From contig CAWAJR010000005.1 in assembly GCA_963782465.1 (NCBI GenBank), positions 904,796-968,795 of the forward strand: a DNA stretch of 64,000 nt. The letters run 5' to 3'. The notes beneath the pieces were generated by a model. It was given only the letters and a program-made list of their open reading frames with translations. It did not search any database and was not told where the DNA came from. Position 1 is the stretch's first letter, and each line of letters starts with the position of its first letter. The stretch comes from JAODBJ01 sp963782465 (GTDB taxonomy: Bacteria > Actinomycetota > Acidimicrobiia > IMCC26256 > PALSA-610). Below are positions 26,596-34,492 of this stretch, in pieces. The translations under genes were made by a program, and so were the position numbers.

Positions 26596-27623
26596 CCCGC
26601 CGGCTCCAGTTCGGCGTCGAGCGCGGCGATCTCGACCTCGAAGGCGTTGCGCATCGCCGCCTTGTCGGTGTCGTCGAGCCAGGTTGCGTCCACCCCGTTG
26701 AGCACGAGCTCCTTCGCGACCGCGGGGTCGTAGTGGTTCTGGCCGACGAAGTCGACGTACTCCTTGCCGATGTCGGTGTGGAACATCGTCGGGTCGTCGG
26801 AGTTGAGGTGCAGGCGCAGGCCTTCCTTCATCATCTGGTTGATCGGGTGGGTGGTGAGGTCGGGCCATCCGTACACCACTGCGGTCGACGTCGGGCAGCA
26901 GGTGAAGTGGATGCCTTCGTCGCGGCAGCGCGCGACCACCGACGCGTCCTCGAGGATGTGGTAGCCGTGGTCGATGCGCTCGCACCCGAGCACGTCGAGG
27001 CACGTGGTGATGTTCACCGGTGGCCCGTCTTCGCACGCGTGGCTCGTCCGGCGTAACCCGGCCTGCCCCGCGAGGAGGAACGCGTCGGTGAACTTCTCCG
27101 GCGGGTCGGGTGCCTCGGCTGCGTCCATACCCAGGCCGATGAGTTCGGGCCTCCGATTGGCGATCACGTCTTCGACCATCTGGCGCGCCACCTCCGGCGG
27201 GTCCTGCCGGTACACGTTCGCGATGAGGAAACAGCGGACGCCGTAGTCGGTTTCGGCGGCGCGCATGCCGTCGATGAACCCGTCGATCACGGTGGCCATC
27301 GGGATGCCGCGCGACGTGTGCAGGGTCGGGTCGAAGAACATCTCGCGGTACTTGAGGTTGCCGGACTGCACGCCGTCTTCGAGCGTCTCGTACGCGACCC
27401 GGGCGAAGTCTTCGCGATCGATCACCGTCGAGTTGACCAGGCCGTAGATCGCGAGGAACTCGTAGATGGTCTCGTACTCGTAGATACGGTCGACGTCGTT
27501 GGTGGGCAGTTCGATGCCGTGCTTGCGAGCGAGGTCGACGACGGTTGCCGGTCGGAGCGTGCCCTCGACATGGCAATGCAATTCCACCTTGGGCAACCGG
27601 CGCAGGTACTCGTCGTAGTTCAT
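26592..27623 (-). CDS. Adenosine deaminase family protein
   Basis: 343-aa deaminase from ATG 27623, preceded by AAAGGA. Active-site blocks: VELHCHVEGTL, SHACEDGPPVN (where relatives have HAGE, here HACE), ERIDHGYHI, CCPTSTAVVY and LNSDDPTMF. Gly to Cys beside the catalytic Glu is unusual and could shift specificity. It sits between two Rieske oxygenase genes in the operon, 11 nt after one and overlapping the other. Confidence 0.9.
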   Translation of the reverse strand: MNYDEYLRRLPKVELHCHVEGTLRPATVVDLARKHGIELPTNDVDRIYEYETIYEFLAIYGLVNSTVIDREDFARVAYETLEDGVQSGNLKYREMFFDPTLHTSRGIPMATVIDGFIDGMRAAETDYGVRCFLIANVYRQDPPEVARQMVEDVIANRRPELIGLGMDAAEAPDPPEKFTDAFLLAGQAGLRRTSHACEDGPPVNITTCLDVLGCERIDHGYHILEDASVVARCRDEGIHFTCCPTSTAVVYGWPDLTTHPINQMMKEGLRLHLNSDDPTMFHTDIGKEYVDFVGQNHYDPAVAKELVLNGVDATWLDDTDKAAMRNAFEVEIAALDAELEPAG

Positions 27624-27634
27624 GGACGTTCCTT

Positions 27635-28666
27635 TCACGCAGTGGGAACGGTCAGCAGTTCGGACGCGAGGTCGCGGAGGTAGCGGCGGTACTCGATGGA
27701 GACCTTGTCGGTGCGGACCGACACTTCGAACGACGGATCGAGGCGCATCTCGGGAGGGTCCTGGTTGCACACGACCGGTTCGTCCTCGTCGAGGACCACT
27801 TGCTGGAACGCAAGGTACGACCCGTCGTCGCCGTCGAGGTCGTCGTCGCGCGCGACGGTCCAGAAGGTCCGGCTGGTGCGCGCGTCGACCGGCGATGCGG
27901 TCATCCAGAGCCGCCGGCGCGCGCCCGAAGGAAGGAAGAATTCGATGTCGACGGTGCAGGGCATCGGCATGCGGTAGCGCGAATGACCGAACAGCGCTTC
28001 GGGATCAGCCGCCATGTCGGGAGGGTCGTACGCGAACCGGAGTTCGCCGTCCTCACGCCGTACCTCGGGGACCGGCGGCACCGGTTCGTCGCGCCGGCCG
28101 AGCGTGCCGTCGTGCACCCACGCGAAGTGCGACAGGTCGACGAAGTTCTCCACCCGCCTCGGCGCGCTCGTCGGCCAGGTGTAGGGCGTGCCTTCGACGC
28201 AGTGCATCAAGGGATCGGTGAACGCGGGATGGGCGGGCGGTTCGGTCGCCGCCGACCCGTCGATGCGTACCCACACGAGCCCGTACTCCACCCGCGCCTC
28301 GAACGCGTCGACCTTCGCTCGCGCGGGCACGGGCCCTGCGTTCAGCGCGGGGATGTCGACGCAGCGGCCGTCGGTCGCGTACTGCCACCCGTGGTAGGCG
28401 CAGCGCACCGTGCCGCCGCAGCCGTTCCCGTCGCCGGGTTCGACCCAGCCGACGCTCAGGCGGGTCGAGCGGTGCGCGCACCGGTCGGCCAGCGCGATCG
28501 GCTGCGGTGCACCGACCGCCCCGACGTCGGCGATCGCGAGACGGCGGCCGAGGAGCGAGACCGCGAGCGGTCGTGGCGCGGCCGCTGCGAGCTCGCCGAG
28601 GGTGCACACCGGGTGCCAGAACAACGCGAGCAGCCGGTCGAGGTCGGGTTCGGGACGCTCGTTCAC
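27635..28666 (-). CDS. Rieske non-haem iron oxygenase (variant CAH motif)
   Basis: 343-aa oxygenase from a GTG that overlaps the LLM-gene stop (GTGA). Rieske ligands C63/H65 in DRCAHRSTRLS and C89/H92 in RCAYHGWQY; iron motif ENFVDLSHFAWVH. It is the most divergent of the four: Ala replaces the common Pro in CPH, and the catalytic domain has a longer linker. This suggests a different substrate from the other three. Confidence 0.92.
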   Translation of the reverse strand: MNERPEPDLDRLLALFWHPVCTLGELAAAAPRPLAVSLLGRRLAIADVGAVGAPQPIALADRCAHRSTRLSVGWVEPGDGNGCGGTVRCAYHGWQYATDGRCVDIPALNAGPVPARAKVDAFEARVEYGLVWVRIDGSAATEPPAHPAFTDPLMHCVEGTPYTWPTSAPRRVENFVDLSHFAWVHDGTLGRRDEPVPPVPEVRREDGELRFAYDPPDMAADPEALFGHSRYRMPMPCTVDIEFFLPSGARRRLWMTASPVDARTSRTFWTVARDDDLDGDDGSYLAFQQVVLDEDEPVVCNQDPPEMRLDPSFEVSVRTDKVSIEYRRYLRDLASELLTVPTA

Positions 28667-29673
28667 GGTTGCCAGTCCTGGAACGCCGCGATCATCGCCG
28701 GAACATCGTCGGCGAGGGGGTAGAGCACCGGGCACGTGCAACCGGCGCGCATGTACTCGGCGACCTTCGCCCGGCACTCGTCGGGTGTGCCCGACGCGGT
28801 GATCAACTGGACGATCTCGTCGGGGACGAGCTTCGCGGCCGCGACAATGTCGTCGTGCGACGCCGGCCAGGTGAGGGCACGGCCGATGTCGTCGAGCAGG
28901 TCTTGCGGTACGCCCGACGCCTTCATGATGTGCGGTTGCTGGCCGAGGTACTGGGTGACCAGCAGCCGTGCCGCGTCGAGCGCGGCGTCGCGGTTGTCGC
29001 TCATCGAGCACACCACCAACTGCGGGCGGTCGATCGCGTCGACGGTGCGACCGGCCCGTTGCGCGCCTTCCTCCAGCGCTTCGAGGGCGCGGTGGTTGTA
29101 GCCGGGCGACACGAGGTAGTTGAGCAGGGCACCGTCGGCGATCTCACCGGCGAGGCGCATCATCTGCATGCCGGTCGCGCCGATCACGATCGGTACCTGT
29201 TTTGCCCGCCGTTCGTCGTGCACGTAGTCGAGTTCCGCGCCATCGAGGTGCACGAACTCGCCGTCGAAGGTGACGGTTTCACCGGCGAGCAACCCCCGCA
29301 CCGCGCCGACGATCTCGCGCATCGCCCGCAGTGGCTTGTCGCGCCGCACGCCGACCTTGCTCGCGAGTGGGTCCCACCAGGCGCCGATCCCGAGCACGAC
29401 GCGCCCGGGCGCGAGGTCGTCGAGGGTGGAGAACGTCGCGGCGAGGAACGCCGGGTTGCGCACCCACATGCTCACGACGCCCGACCCGAGCTTGATGCGT
29501 TCGGTCACCGCGCCGAACGCGGCGAGCGGAACGGTCGCTTCCCGAACGAGGCGGCTCTCTGCCTGCCACACCGCTTCGAAGCCGGCCGCTTCGGCCAGCT
29601 GCGCGTAACGCATGCCGTCGCGGATCGGGTGCGCGTCCTGCAGGTAGAGCGCGACGCGCGCGGCGCCGGTCAC
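28663..29673 (-). CDS. LLM-class flavin-dependent oxidoreductase (probably F420)
   Basis: 336-aa TIM-barrel oxidoreductase of the bacterial luciferase-like family. VALYLQDAHPIRDGMRYAQLAEAAGFEAVWQAES is the N-terminal signature; LGSGVVSMWVRNPAFLA, GIGAWWDPLASKVG and VPIVIGATGMQMMRLAGEIADG follow. This matches F420-dependent methylene-H4MPT-reductase-like actinobacterial subfamilies. GTG start overlaps the SsnA-like stop. Could reduce or oxygenate a heterocyclic intermediate. Confidence 0.88.
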   Translation of the reverse strand: MTGAARVALYLQDAHPIRDGMRYAQLAEAAGFEAVWQAESRLVREATVPLAAFGAVTERIKLGSGVVSMWVRNPAFLAATFSTLDDLAPGRVVLGIGAWWDPLASKVGVRRDKPLRAMREIVGAVRGLLAGETVTFDGEFVHLDGAELDYVHDERRAKQVPIVIGATGMQMMRLAGEIADGALLNYLVSPGYNHRALEALEEGAQRAGRTVDAIDRPQLVVCSMSDNRDAALDAARLLVTQYLGQQPHIMKASGVPQDLLDDIGRALTWPASHDDIVAAAKLVPDEIVQLITASGTPDECRAKVAEYMRAGCTCPVLYPLADDVPAMIAAFQDWQP

Positions 29674-30701
29674 AGTTCGGCCATTCGGGCGAAGAGCCGC
29701 CGGGCGGCCTCGGCGGCCCGGGCGCGCACTTCGGTCGCGTCGACCCGCGTCGGACCGTGCTCGTCGAGCACGACCTCGCCGCCGATTTCCACCCGGCGCG
29801 CTCGCACGCCGGTCGTGTACGCAAGGTGCCCGGCCTCCATCGGTTCGTACGACCAGGTGACGCGATCGCTGCGGGCCGCGGGCACCACATTCCAGCCCTC
29901 GGCCAGCCATGCCCACACCGTTTCCGGTGCCGTCGTGATCTCGTCGCCCCGCGCCAGCGCGTACGCGAGCCGGAACTCTTCGAGCATGTCGGCACCGATC
30001 CCGTCGGTACCGAGCGCGACGGTCGGGAAGCGGGCCGGGCGGCCGTAACCAACCGCGTTGTTCAGGTTGGACCGTGGGTTGTGCACGACGGTGCCCGGCA
30101 GCGTTTCGGTGAGGTGCACGCCGTGGGCCAGCAACCACGACGGCCGGGCCCGGTCGCGCAGGCGGGCCGCCGCGCCGGCGTCGACCGGCGCTTCGGCGAC
30201 GTGCACGTGCACCCCGGCGTCGAGGTCGTCGGCGAGGCCGCAGACCGCGTCGAGGGTGTCGTCGGAGATCGTGAAGCACGCGTGCGCACCGACGTGACCG
30301 TCGCCGCCGGCGCGCAGGAACCGTTCGTTCTCGGCCAGCCCCGCCTTGGCCCCGTCGACGCCGTTGCGGTCGGTCACCTCGTAGCAGCAGCGCACGCGCA
30401 CGCCCACTTCGGCGCAGGCGGCCGCGATCACGTCGAGACTGCCTTCGATCGCGTTGGGGCTCGAGTGATGATCGACGATCGCGGTGGTGCCCGATTCGAG
30501 GGCTTCGAGCGCGCCGAGCCGCGCCGACCACGCGATCGTGTCGAGATCGAGGGCGCGGTCGAGCCGCCACCAGATCTGTTCGAGGATCGCCGTGAACGAG
30601 GAAGCGCCCTGTGGTGGTGCCGGCATTCCCCGGGCGAGCGCGGAGTAGAGATGATGATGGGCGCACACGAGGCCCGGCGTCACCGCCCGGCCGCCGCTCA
30701 C
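29670..30701 (-). CDS. SsnA-like aminohydrolase lacking the N-terminal strand domain
   Basis: 343-aa amidohydrolase resembling SsnA of the selenium-dependent hydroxylase clusters: PGLVCAHHHLYSALARGMPAPP, ILEQIWWRLDRAL, TTAIVDHHSSPNAIEGSLDVI, HVHVAEAP, LAHGVHL, VHNPRSNLNNAVGYG and LGTDGIGADML. SsnA is usually about 440 aa; here the GTG start (overlapping the XdhD stop) leaves out the roughly 60-residue N-terminal beta part, though the C-terminal beta strands remain. Either an upstream frameshift hides it or this is a true short form. Confidence 0.85.
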   Translation of the reverse strand: MSGGRAVTPGLVCAHHHLYSALARGMPAPPQGASSFTAILEQIWWRLDRALDLDTIAWSARLGALEALESGTTAIVDHHSSPNAIEGSLDVIAAACAEVGVRVRCCYEVTDRNGVDGAKAGLAENERFLRAGGDGHVGAHACFTISDDTLDAVCGLADDLDAGVHVHVAEAPVDAGAAARLRDRARPSWLLAHGVHLTETLPGTVVHNPRSNLNNAVGYGRPARFPTVALGTDGIGADMLEEFRLAYALARGDEITTAPETVWAWLAEGWNVVPAARSDRVTWSYEPMEAGHLAYTTGVRARRVEIGGEVVLDEHGPTRVDATEVRARAAEAARRLFARMAEL

Positions 30702-33259
30702 GGGGCCGTGCCGCCGCGCCGCATCGGGAGCGAGGTGCGCCAGGTGCCGTCGAGATCGTGCAACGCGGACGCGACCGCGCCGGCCGTCGGGACGAGCCCG
30801 ATCTCCCCGACGCCCTTGATGCCGTACGGCGCGTCGGGTTGCGGTTCCTCGACGAGGATCACGTCGACCGGGGGCATGTCCTTGGCGCGCAGGATGCCGA
30901 GCCCGCGCAACGTCGTGACGGTCGGCCGGCCGCTTTCGTCACACGGGAAGTCTTCCGTCAGCGCGTACCCGAGCCCCATGTGCACGGCGCCTTCGATCTG
31001 GCCCTCGCATTGCAGCGGGTTCACCGCGCGCCCGACGTCGTGGGCCGCGACGACCCGTTCGATCTCCCCGCCGTCGCGATCGATCACGACGACCTGCGCC
31101 GCGTACCCGAACGCCGAGTGGATCGTCGGGTGTTCCACCCCCAACTCGATCTTCTGCGTCCAGTCGACCCGGTACTCACCTTCGTAGTCGACGCCGACCC
31201 GGCACCCGTCGGCCTTGGCGGCCCGGCAGGCGTCGGCCACCGCCCCCGCGCCCATCAACGTGCCGCGGCTACCGGTGGTCTGGCCTGCTCCGAGCTCGCG
31301 GGTGGTGTCGACGATCACCACGACGCGTTCGGGCTCCACGCCCAGTTCTTCGATCGCGACCTGCGCGGCGACGGTGTGGACGCCCTGGCCCATCTCGGTC
31401 CAGCAGTGCCGTACCTCGACGGTACCGTCGGCTTCGAAGCGCACGACGGCCCGCACGATCTCGAGGAAGCCGTTCCCGAGCCCCGAGTTCTTCAGCGCGA
31501 GGCCGATACCGACGGCTTTGCCCGCTGCGCGCGCGGCTTCGTACGCGGGGCGGGCGGCGTCGAGGCAACGGCGCGCCCCCCGGCAACCGTCGTCCATGAT
31601 CTGGCCCGGCCCCCACTCCGCGCCCGGCTCGATCACGTTACGGTCGCGGATCTCCCATCCGGTGATGCCGACCCGTTCGGCCAGCCGGTCGAGCGCGCCT
31701 TCCATCGCGAACTGGGCCTGGTTGGCGCCGAAGCCGCGGAACGCGCCGCACACCGAGTTGTTCGTGCGGGCCGCGATCGCCTCGACGTCGATCACCGGGA
31801 CGCGGTACGGGCCGCTCGCGTGGCCCGCGGCCCGTTCGAGCACCTTCATACCGACCGACGCGTACGGCCCGGAATCGCCGACCATCCGCGCGCGCAGCGC
31901 GGTGAGCCGTCCGGTGTCGTCGCAGCCGGCGCGCAGATCGATGCGCACCGGGTGGCGTTTCGGGTGCAGGAACAGCGATTCTTCGCGCGACAAGGTGCAC
32001 TTCACCGGCCGGCGCACAAGCCAGGCGGCCAGCGCCGTCTGCGCCTGGTTGCTCATGTCTTCCTTGCCGCCGAACGCGCCGCCGTTCGAGACCAGCTCGA
32101 CGGTGACCAACTCGGGATCGACGCCGAGCACCGAAGCGATCTGGTCGCGGTCGTCCCACACGCCCTGGCCACCCGAGTACACGTGCAGGCGGCCGCCGTC
32201 GAGCGGTACCGCGAGCGTCGACTCGGGTTCGAGGAACGCATGCTCGATGCGTTGGGTCTGGAAGACCTCCGACACGACGAACGTGCTGCCGTCGAGCGCG
32301 GCGTCGACGTCACCTCCGCGGGCATACCGCGACACCGACAGCACGTTGCCGTCGAGCTCCCACACCGCGGGTTCCGGGTCGTCGACCGCGGCGACCGCGT
32401 CGACGATCGGTCGCCGGGGCGCGTACTCGACGTCGACGAGCGTGGCCGCGTTCCGCGCCTGTTCACGGGTTTCGGCGACGACGATCGCGAGCACGTCACC
32501 GAGGTACGACGTTCGCCCCCCGGCCGGGATCAGCACCGGCCAGTCGCGATGGATGAGCCCGACCCGCAACGCGCCCGGTACGTCGGCCGCGGTGATGACG
32601 CGCGCGACACCCGGCGCGGTTTCGGCGGCCGTGGTGTCGATGCGGAGCACGTCGGCGCGGGCGTGCGCGGCGAAGTGCAACGCGGCGTGCAGCATGCCGT
32701 CGACGCGGATGTCGTCGATGTAGGCCTTGTCGCCGAGCGCGAGGTCGATGCCCTGGTAGCGGGTGCCGCTCGTCCCGATGCCGCCGAGCGCGACGGGGGC
32801 GACCGTTTCGCCCTTGGCCAACGACTCGACCGCGTCGAGGATCTTCACGTAGCCGGTACAGCGGCAGAGGTGCGCGCCGAGATGGCGCGCCGCGGTGTCG
32901 CGGTCGAGCCCGGCACCCTTCTTGTCGAGCAGCGCCGCGACCCGCACGAGGATGCCCGGCGTGCAGAAGCCGCACTGCAGCGCACCCGTCGCCGCGAACG
33001 CGCCGGCGAGCCGCGCGCGCTGCGCCTCCGGCATCCCCTCGAGCGTCGTGATCGCCGCCCCCTCGACGCGTGCGAGCGACAGGTTGCAGCTGACGACCGG
33101 TTTGCCGTCGACCAGCACGGTGCAGCATCCGCACTGGCCCGAGGGCGCGCATCCGTCTTTCGGCGACAGCACGCTGAGCTCCTCGCGCAGCGCCGCGAGG
33201 AGGTGGGGGTGATCGTCGCGCACGACGACCGGCGAACCGTTCAGGATGAAACCAGCCAA
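30698..33259 (-). CDS. Fused FeS-molybdenum hydroxylase (XdhD / selenium-dependent xanthine dehydrogenase type)
   Basis: 853-aa enzyme combining the [2Fe-2S] part (residues 1-150: CAPSGQCGCCTVLVDG, CGFCTPG, CRCTGY) with the Mo-binding part (GGAFGGKEDMS, CGAFRGFGANQAQFAME, TEMGQGVHTVAAQ, QTTGSRGTLMG and the catalytic Glu in IKGVGEIGL). This architecture and the downstream SsnA-like gene match the E. coli XdhD/SsnA group. There is no in-line FAD domain or adjacent FAD gene. Start is TTG 33259, the only start that keeps the ferredoxin fold; it is 20 nt past operator site 5. First gene of a seven-gene operon. Confidence 0.9.
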   Translation of the reverse strand: MAGFILNGSPVVVRDDHPHLLAALREELSVLSPKDGCAPSGQCGCCTVLVDGKPVVSCNLSLARVEGAAITTLEGMPEAQRARLAGAFAATGALQCGFCTPGILVRVAALLDKKGAGLDRDTAARHLGAHLCRCTGYVKILDAVESLAKGETVAPVALGGIGTSGTRYQGIDLALGDKAYIDDIRVDGMLHAALHFAAHARADVLRIDTTAAETAPGVARVITAADVPGALRVGLIHRDWPVLIPAGGRTSYLGDVLAIVVAETREQARNAATLVDVEYAPRRPIVDAVAAVDDPEPAVWELDGNVLSVSRYARGGDVDAALDGSTFVVSEVFQTQRIEHAFLEPESTLAVPLDGGRLHVYSGGQGVWDDRDQIASVLGVDPELVTVELVSNGGAFGGKEDMSNQAQTALAAWLVRRPVKCTLSREESLFLHPKRHPVRIDLRAGCDDTGRLTALRARMVGDSGPYASVGMKVLERAAGHASGPYRVPVIDVEAIAARTNNSVCGAFRGFGANQAQFAMEGALDRLAERVGITGWEIRDRNVIEPGAEWGPGQIMDDGCRGARRCLDAARPAYEAARAAGKAVGIGLALKNSGLGNGFLEIVRAVVRFEADGTVEVRHCWTEMGQGVHTVAAQVAIEELGVEPERVVVIVDTTRELGAGQTTGSRGTLMGAGAVADACRAAKADGCRVGVDYEGEYRVDWTQKIELGVEHPTIHSAFGYAAQVVVIDRDGGEIERVVAAHDVGRAVNPLQCEGQIEGAVHMGLGYALTEDFPCDESGRPTVTTLRGLGILRAKDMPPVDVILVEEPQPDAPYGIKGVGEIGLVPTAGAVASALHDLDGTWRTSLPMRRGGTAP

Positions 33260-33279
33260 CCCCGGTAGGCTCGATTCCC

Positions 33280-33295
33280 TTCAACAAATTGTCAA
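33280..33295 (-). promoter_or_regulatory. Operator/-35 box between XdhD operon and ammonia-lyase gene (site 5)
   Basis: On the minus strand TTGACAATTTGTTGAA, preceded by CGCG. Ends 20 nt before the TTG start of the XdhD-like gene; GAGCCT lies at -12 to -7. The same palindrome faces the diaminopropionate ammonia-lyase gene on the plus strand, so one site may control both. Confidence 0.75.
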
Positions 33296-33346
33296 CGCGA
33301 GCGGCGTTGCCATCGCGTGAACTGCGCTGTTCCAGCGACAGGCCTG

Positions 33347-34459
33347 ATGCCGAGCATCCTCGTGAACCCGAATCGCGCCCCGGTGGCGGCCCGCCGCGCC
33401 GGGAACGGCGACGCCACCACACCGCGGGCGTTCCACCGCCGGCTGCCCGGCTACGCGGTCACGCCGCTGGTCGACGCGGCCGACCTCGCCGCGCAACTCG
33501 GCCTTTCGCACCTCTGGGTGAAGAACGAGAGCAGCCGCCTCGGGCTCCCGGCGTTCAAGATCCTCGGCGCGTCGTGGGCCACCTACCGCCTCCTCGTGGG
33601 GCGCCTCGGCACCGAACCCGACTGGCACGATCTCGACGAACTGCGCGCCGCGTTCGCGCCGCTCGGTCCGCTGACCCTCGTCGCCGCGACCGACGGCAAC
33701 CACGGGCGGGCCGTCGCGCACACCGCGGCGCTGCTCGGCTACGCCGCGCACATCCTCGTGCCGGCGGGCACGAGTCCGGCGCGCATCGAGGGCATCGAGC
33801 AGGAGGGGGCATCGGTCGCGGTCGTCGACGGCACCTACGACGATGCCGTCGCGGCGTCGGCCGCGCTCGCGGGCGAAACCACACTCGTGGTCTCCGACAC
33901 GTCGTGGCCCGGCTATACGGAAGTGCCGGCGAACGTGATCGCGGGCTACGGCACGATCTTCGCCGAGGTCGACGAGCAACTCGCCGGCGCGGTTCCCGAC
34001 GTCGTCGTCGTGCAGATGGGGGTCGGCGCCCTCGCCGCGGCGGTTGTTGCCCACTACGAGGGGCGGAGCGCGATCGTCGGCGTCGAACCCGACTCCGCGG
34101 CCTGCAACCTGGCGTCGGCCGCGGCCGGCGAGCCGGTGCTCGTGCCCGGCCCTCACCGTTCGATCATGGCCGGGCTGAACTGCGGCAACGTCTCGTTGAT
34201 CGCGTGGCCGGCCGTTCGGCGCGGCGTCGACGTGTTCGTCGCGATCGACGACGCGGCCGCCGAAGAGGCCATGCGCGACCTTGCCCGGGCGGGCATCGTC
34301 GCGGGGGAAACGGGTGCCGCGGGCCTCGCTGGTCTGCGCACCCTGCTCGCCGCGCCGCCCGGGAACCACCCGATCGACTTCGACGGAGCCTCGGTGCTCG
34401 TGTGCTGCACGGAAGGTGCCACCGACCCGGCCGCGTACGACCGCATCGTCGGCGGGTAG
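33347..34459 (+). CDS. Diaminopropionate ammonia-lyase (YgeX-like PLP enzyme)
   Basis: 370-aa fold-type II PLP enzyme that splits 2,3-diaminopropionate, or a ureido derivative, to pyruvate and ammonia. The PLP lysine is in GLPAFKILGASWA near residue 70 and the phosphate-binding region is ATDGNHGRAVAHTA plus QMGVGALAAAV. GETGAAGLAGL and VLVCCTEGATDP are typical C-terminal signatures. ATG 33347 is favoured; GTG 33317 would add 10 residues. In E. coli ygeX lies in the same cluster as xdhD, ssnA and hyuA. Divergent from the XdhD operon across operator 5. Confidence 0.9.
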   Translation: MPSILVNPNRAPVAARRAGNGDATTPRAFHRRLPGYAVTPLVDAADLAAQLGLSHLWVKNESSRLGLPAFKILGASWATYRLLVGRLGTEPDWHDLDELRAAFAPLGPLTLVAATDGNHGRAVAHTAALLGYAAHILVPAGTSPARIEGIEQEGASVAVVDGTYDDAVAASAALAGETTLVVSDTSWPGYTEVPANVIAGYGTIFAEVDEQLAGAVPDVVVVQMGVGALAAAVVAHYEGRSAIVGVEPDSAACNLASAAAGEPVLVPGPHRSIMAGLNCGNVSLIAWPAVRRGVDVFVAIDDAAAEEAMRDLARAGIVAGETGAAGLAGLRTLLAAPPGNHPIDFDGASVLVCCTEGATDPAAYDRIVGG

Positions 34460-34492
34460 CGGGCCGGCCGCAGGCCGGTACATTCCCCGCTC

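Noticed and set aside
30611..33268. Plus-strand open frame of more than 800 codons opposite the XdhD-like gene
   Set aside because: Typical GC-rich antisense frame; the minus strand has all FeS and Mo motifs.
33317..33346. GTG 33317 as start of the ammonia-lyase gene
   Set aside because: It would add ten residues without family similarity and lies only 21 nt from the operator; ATG 33347 fits better, though not proven.
1..34459. Urate oxidase, HIU hydrolase or OHCU decarboxylase genes
   Set aside because: Looked for because of the context, but no open frame carries their motifs; their absence limits the claim of a complete urate pathway in this window.
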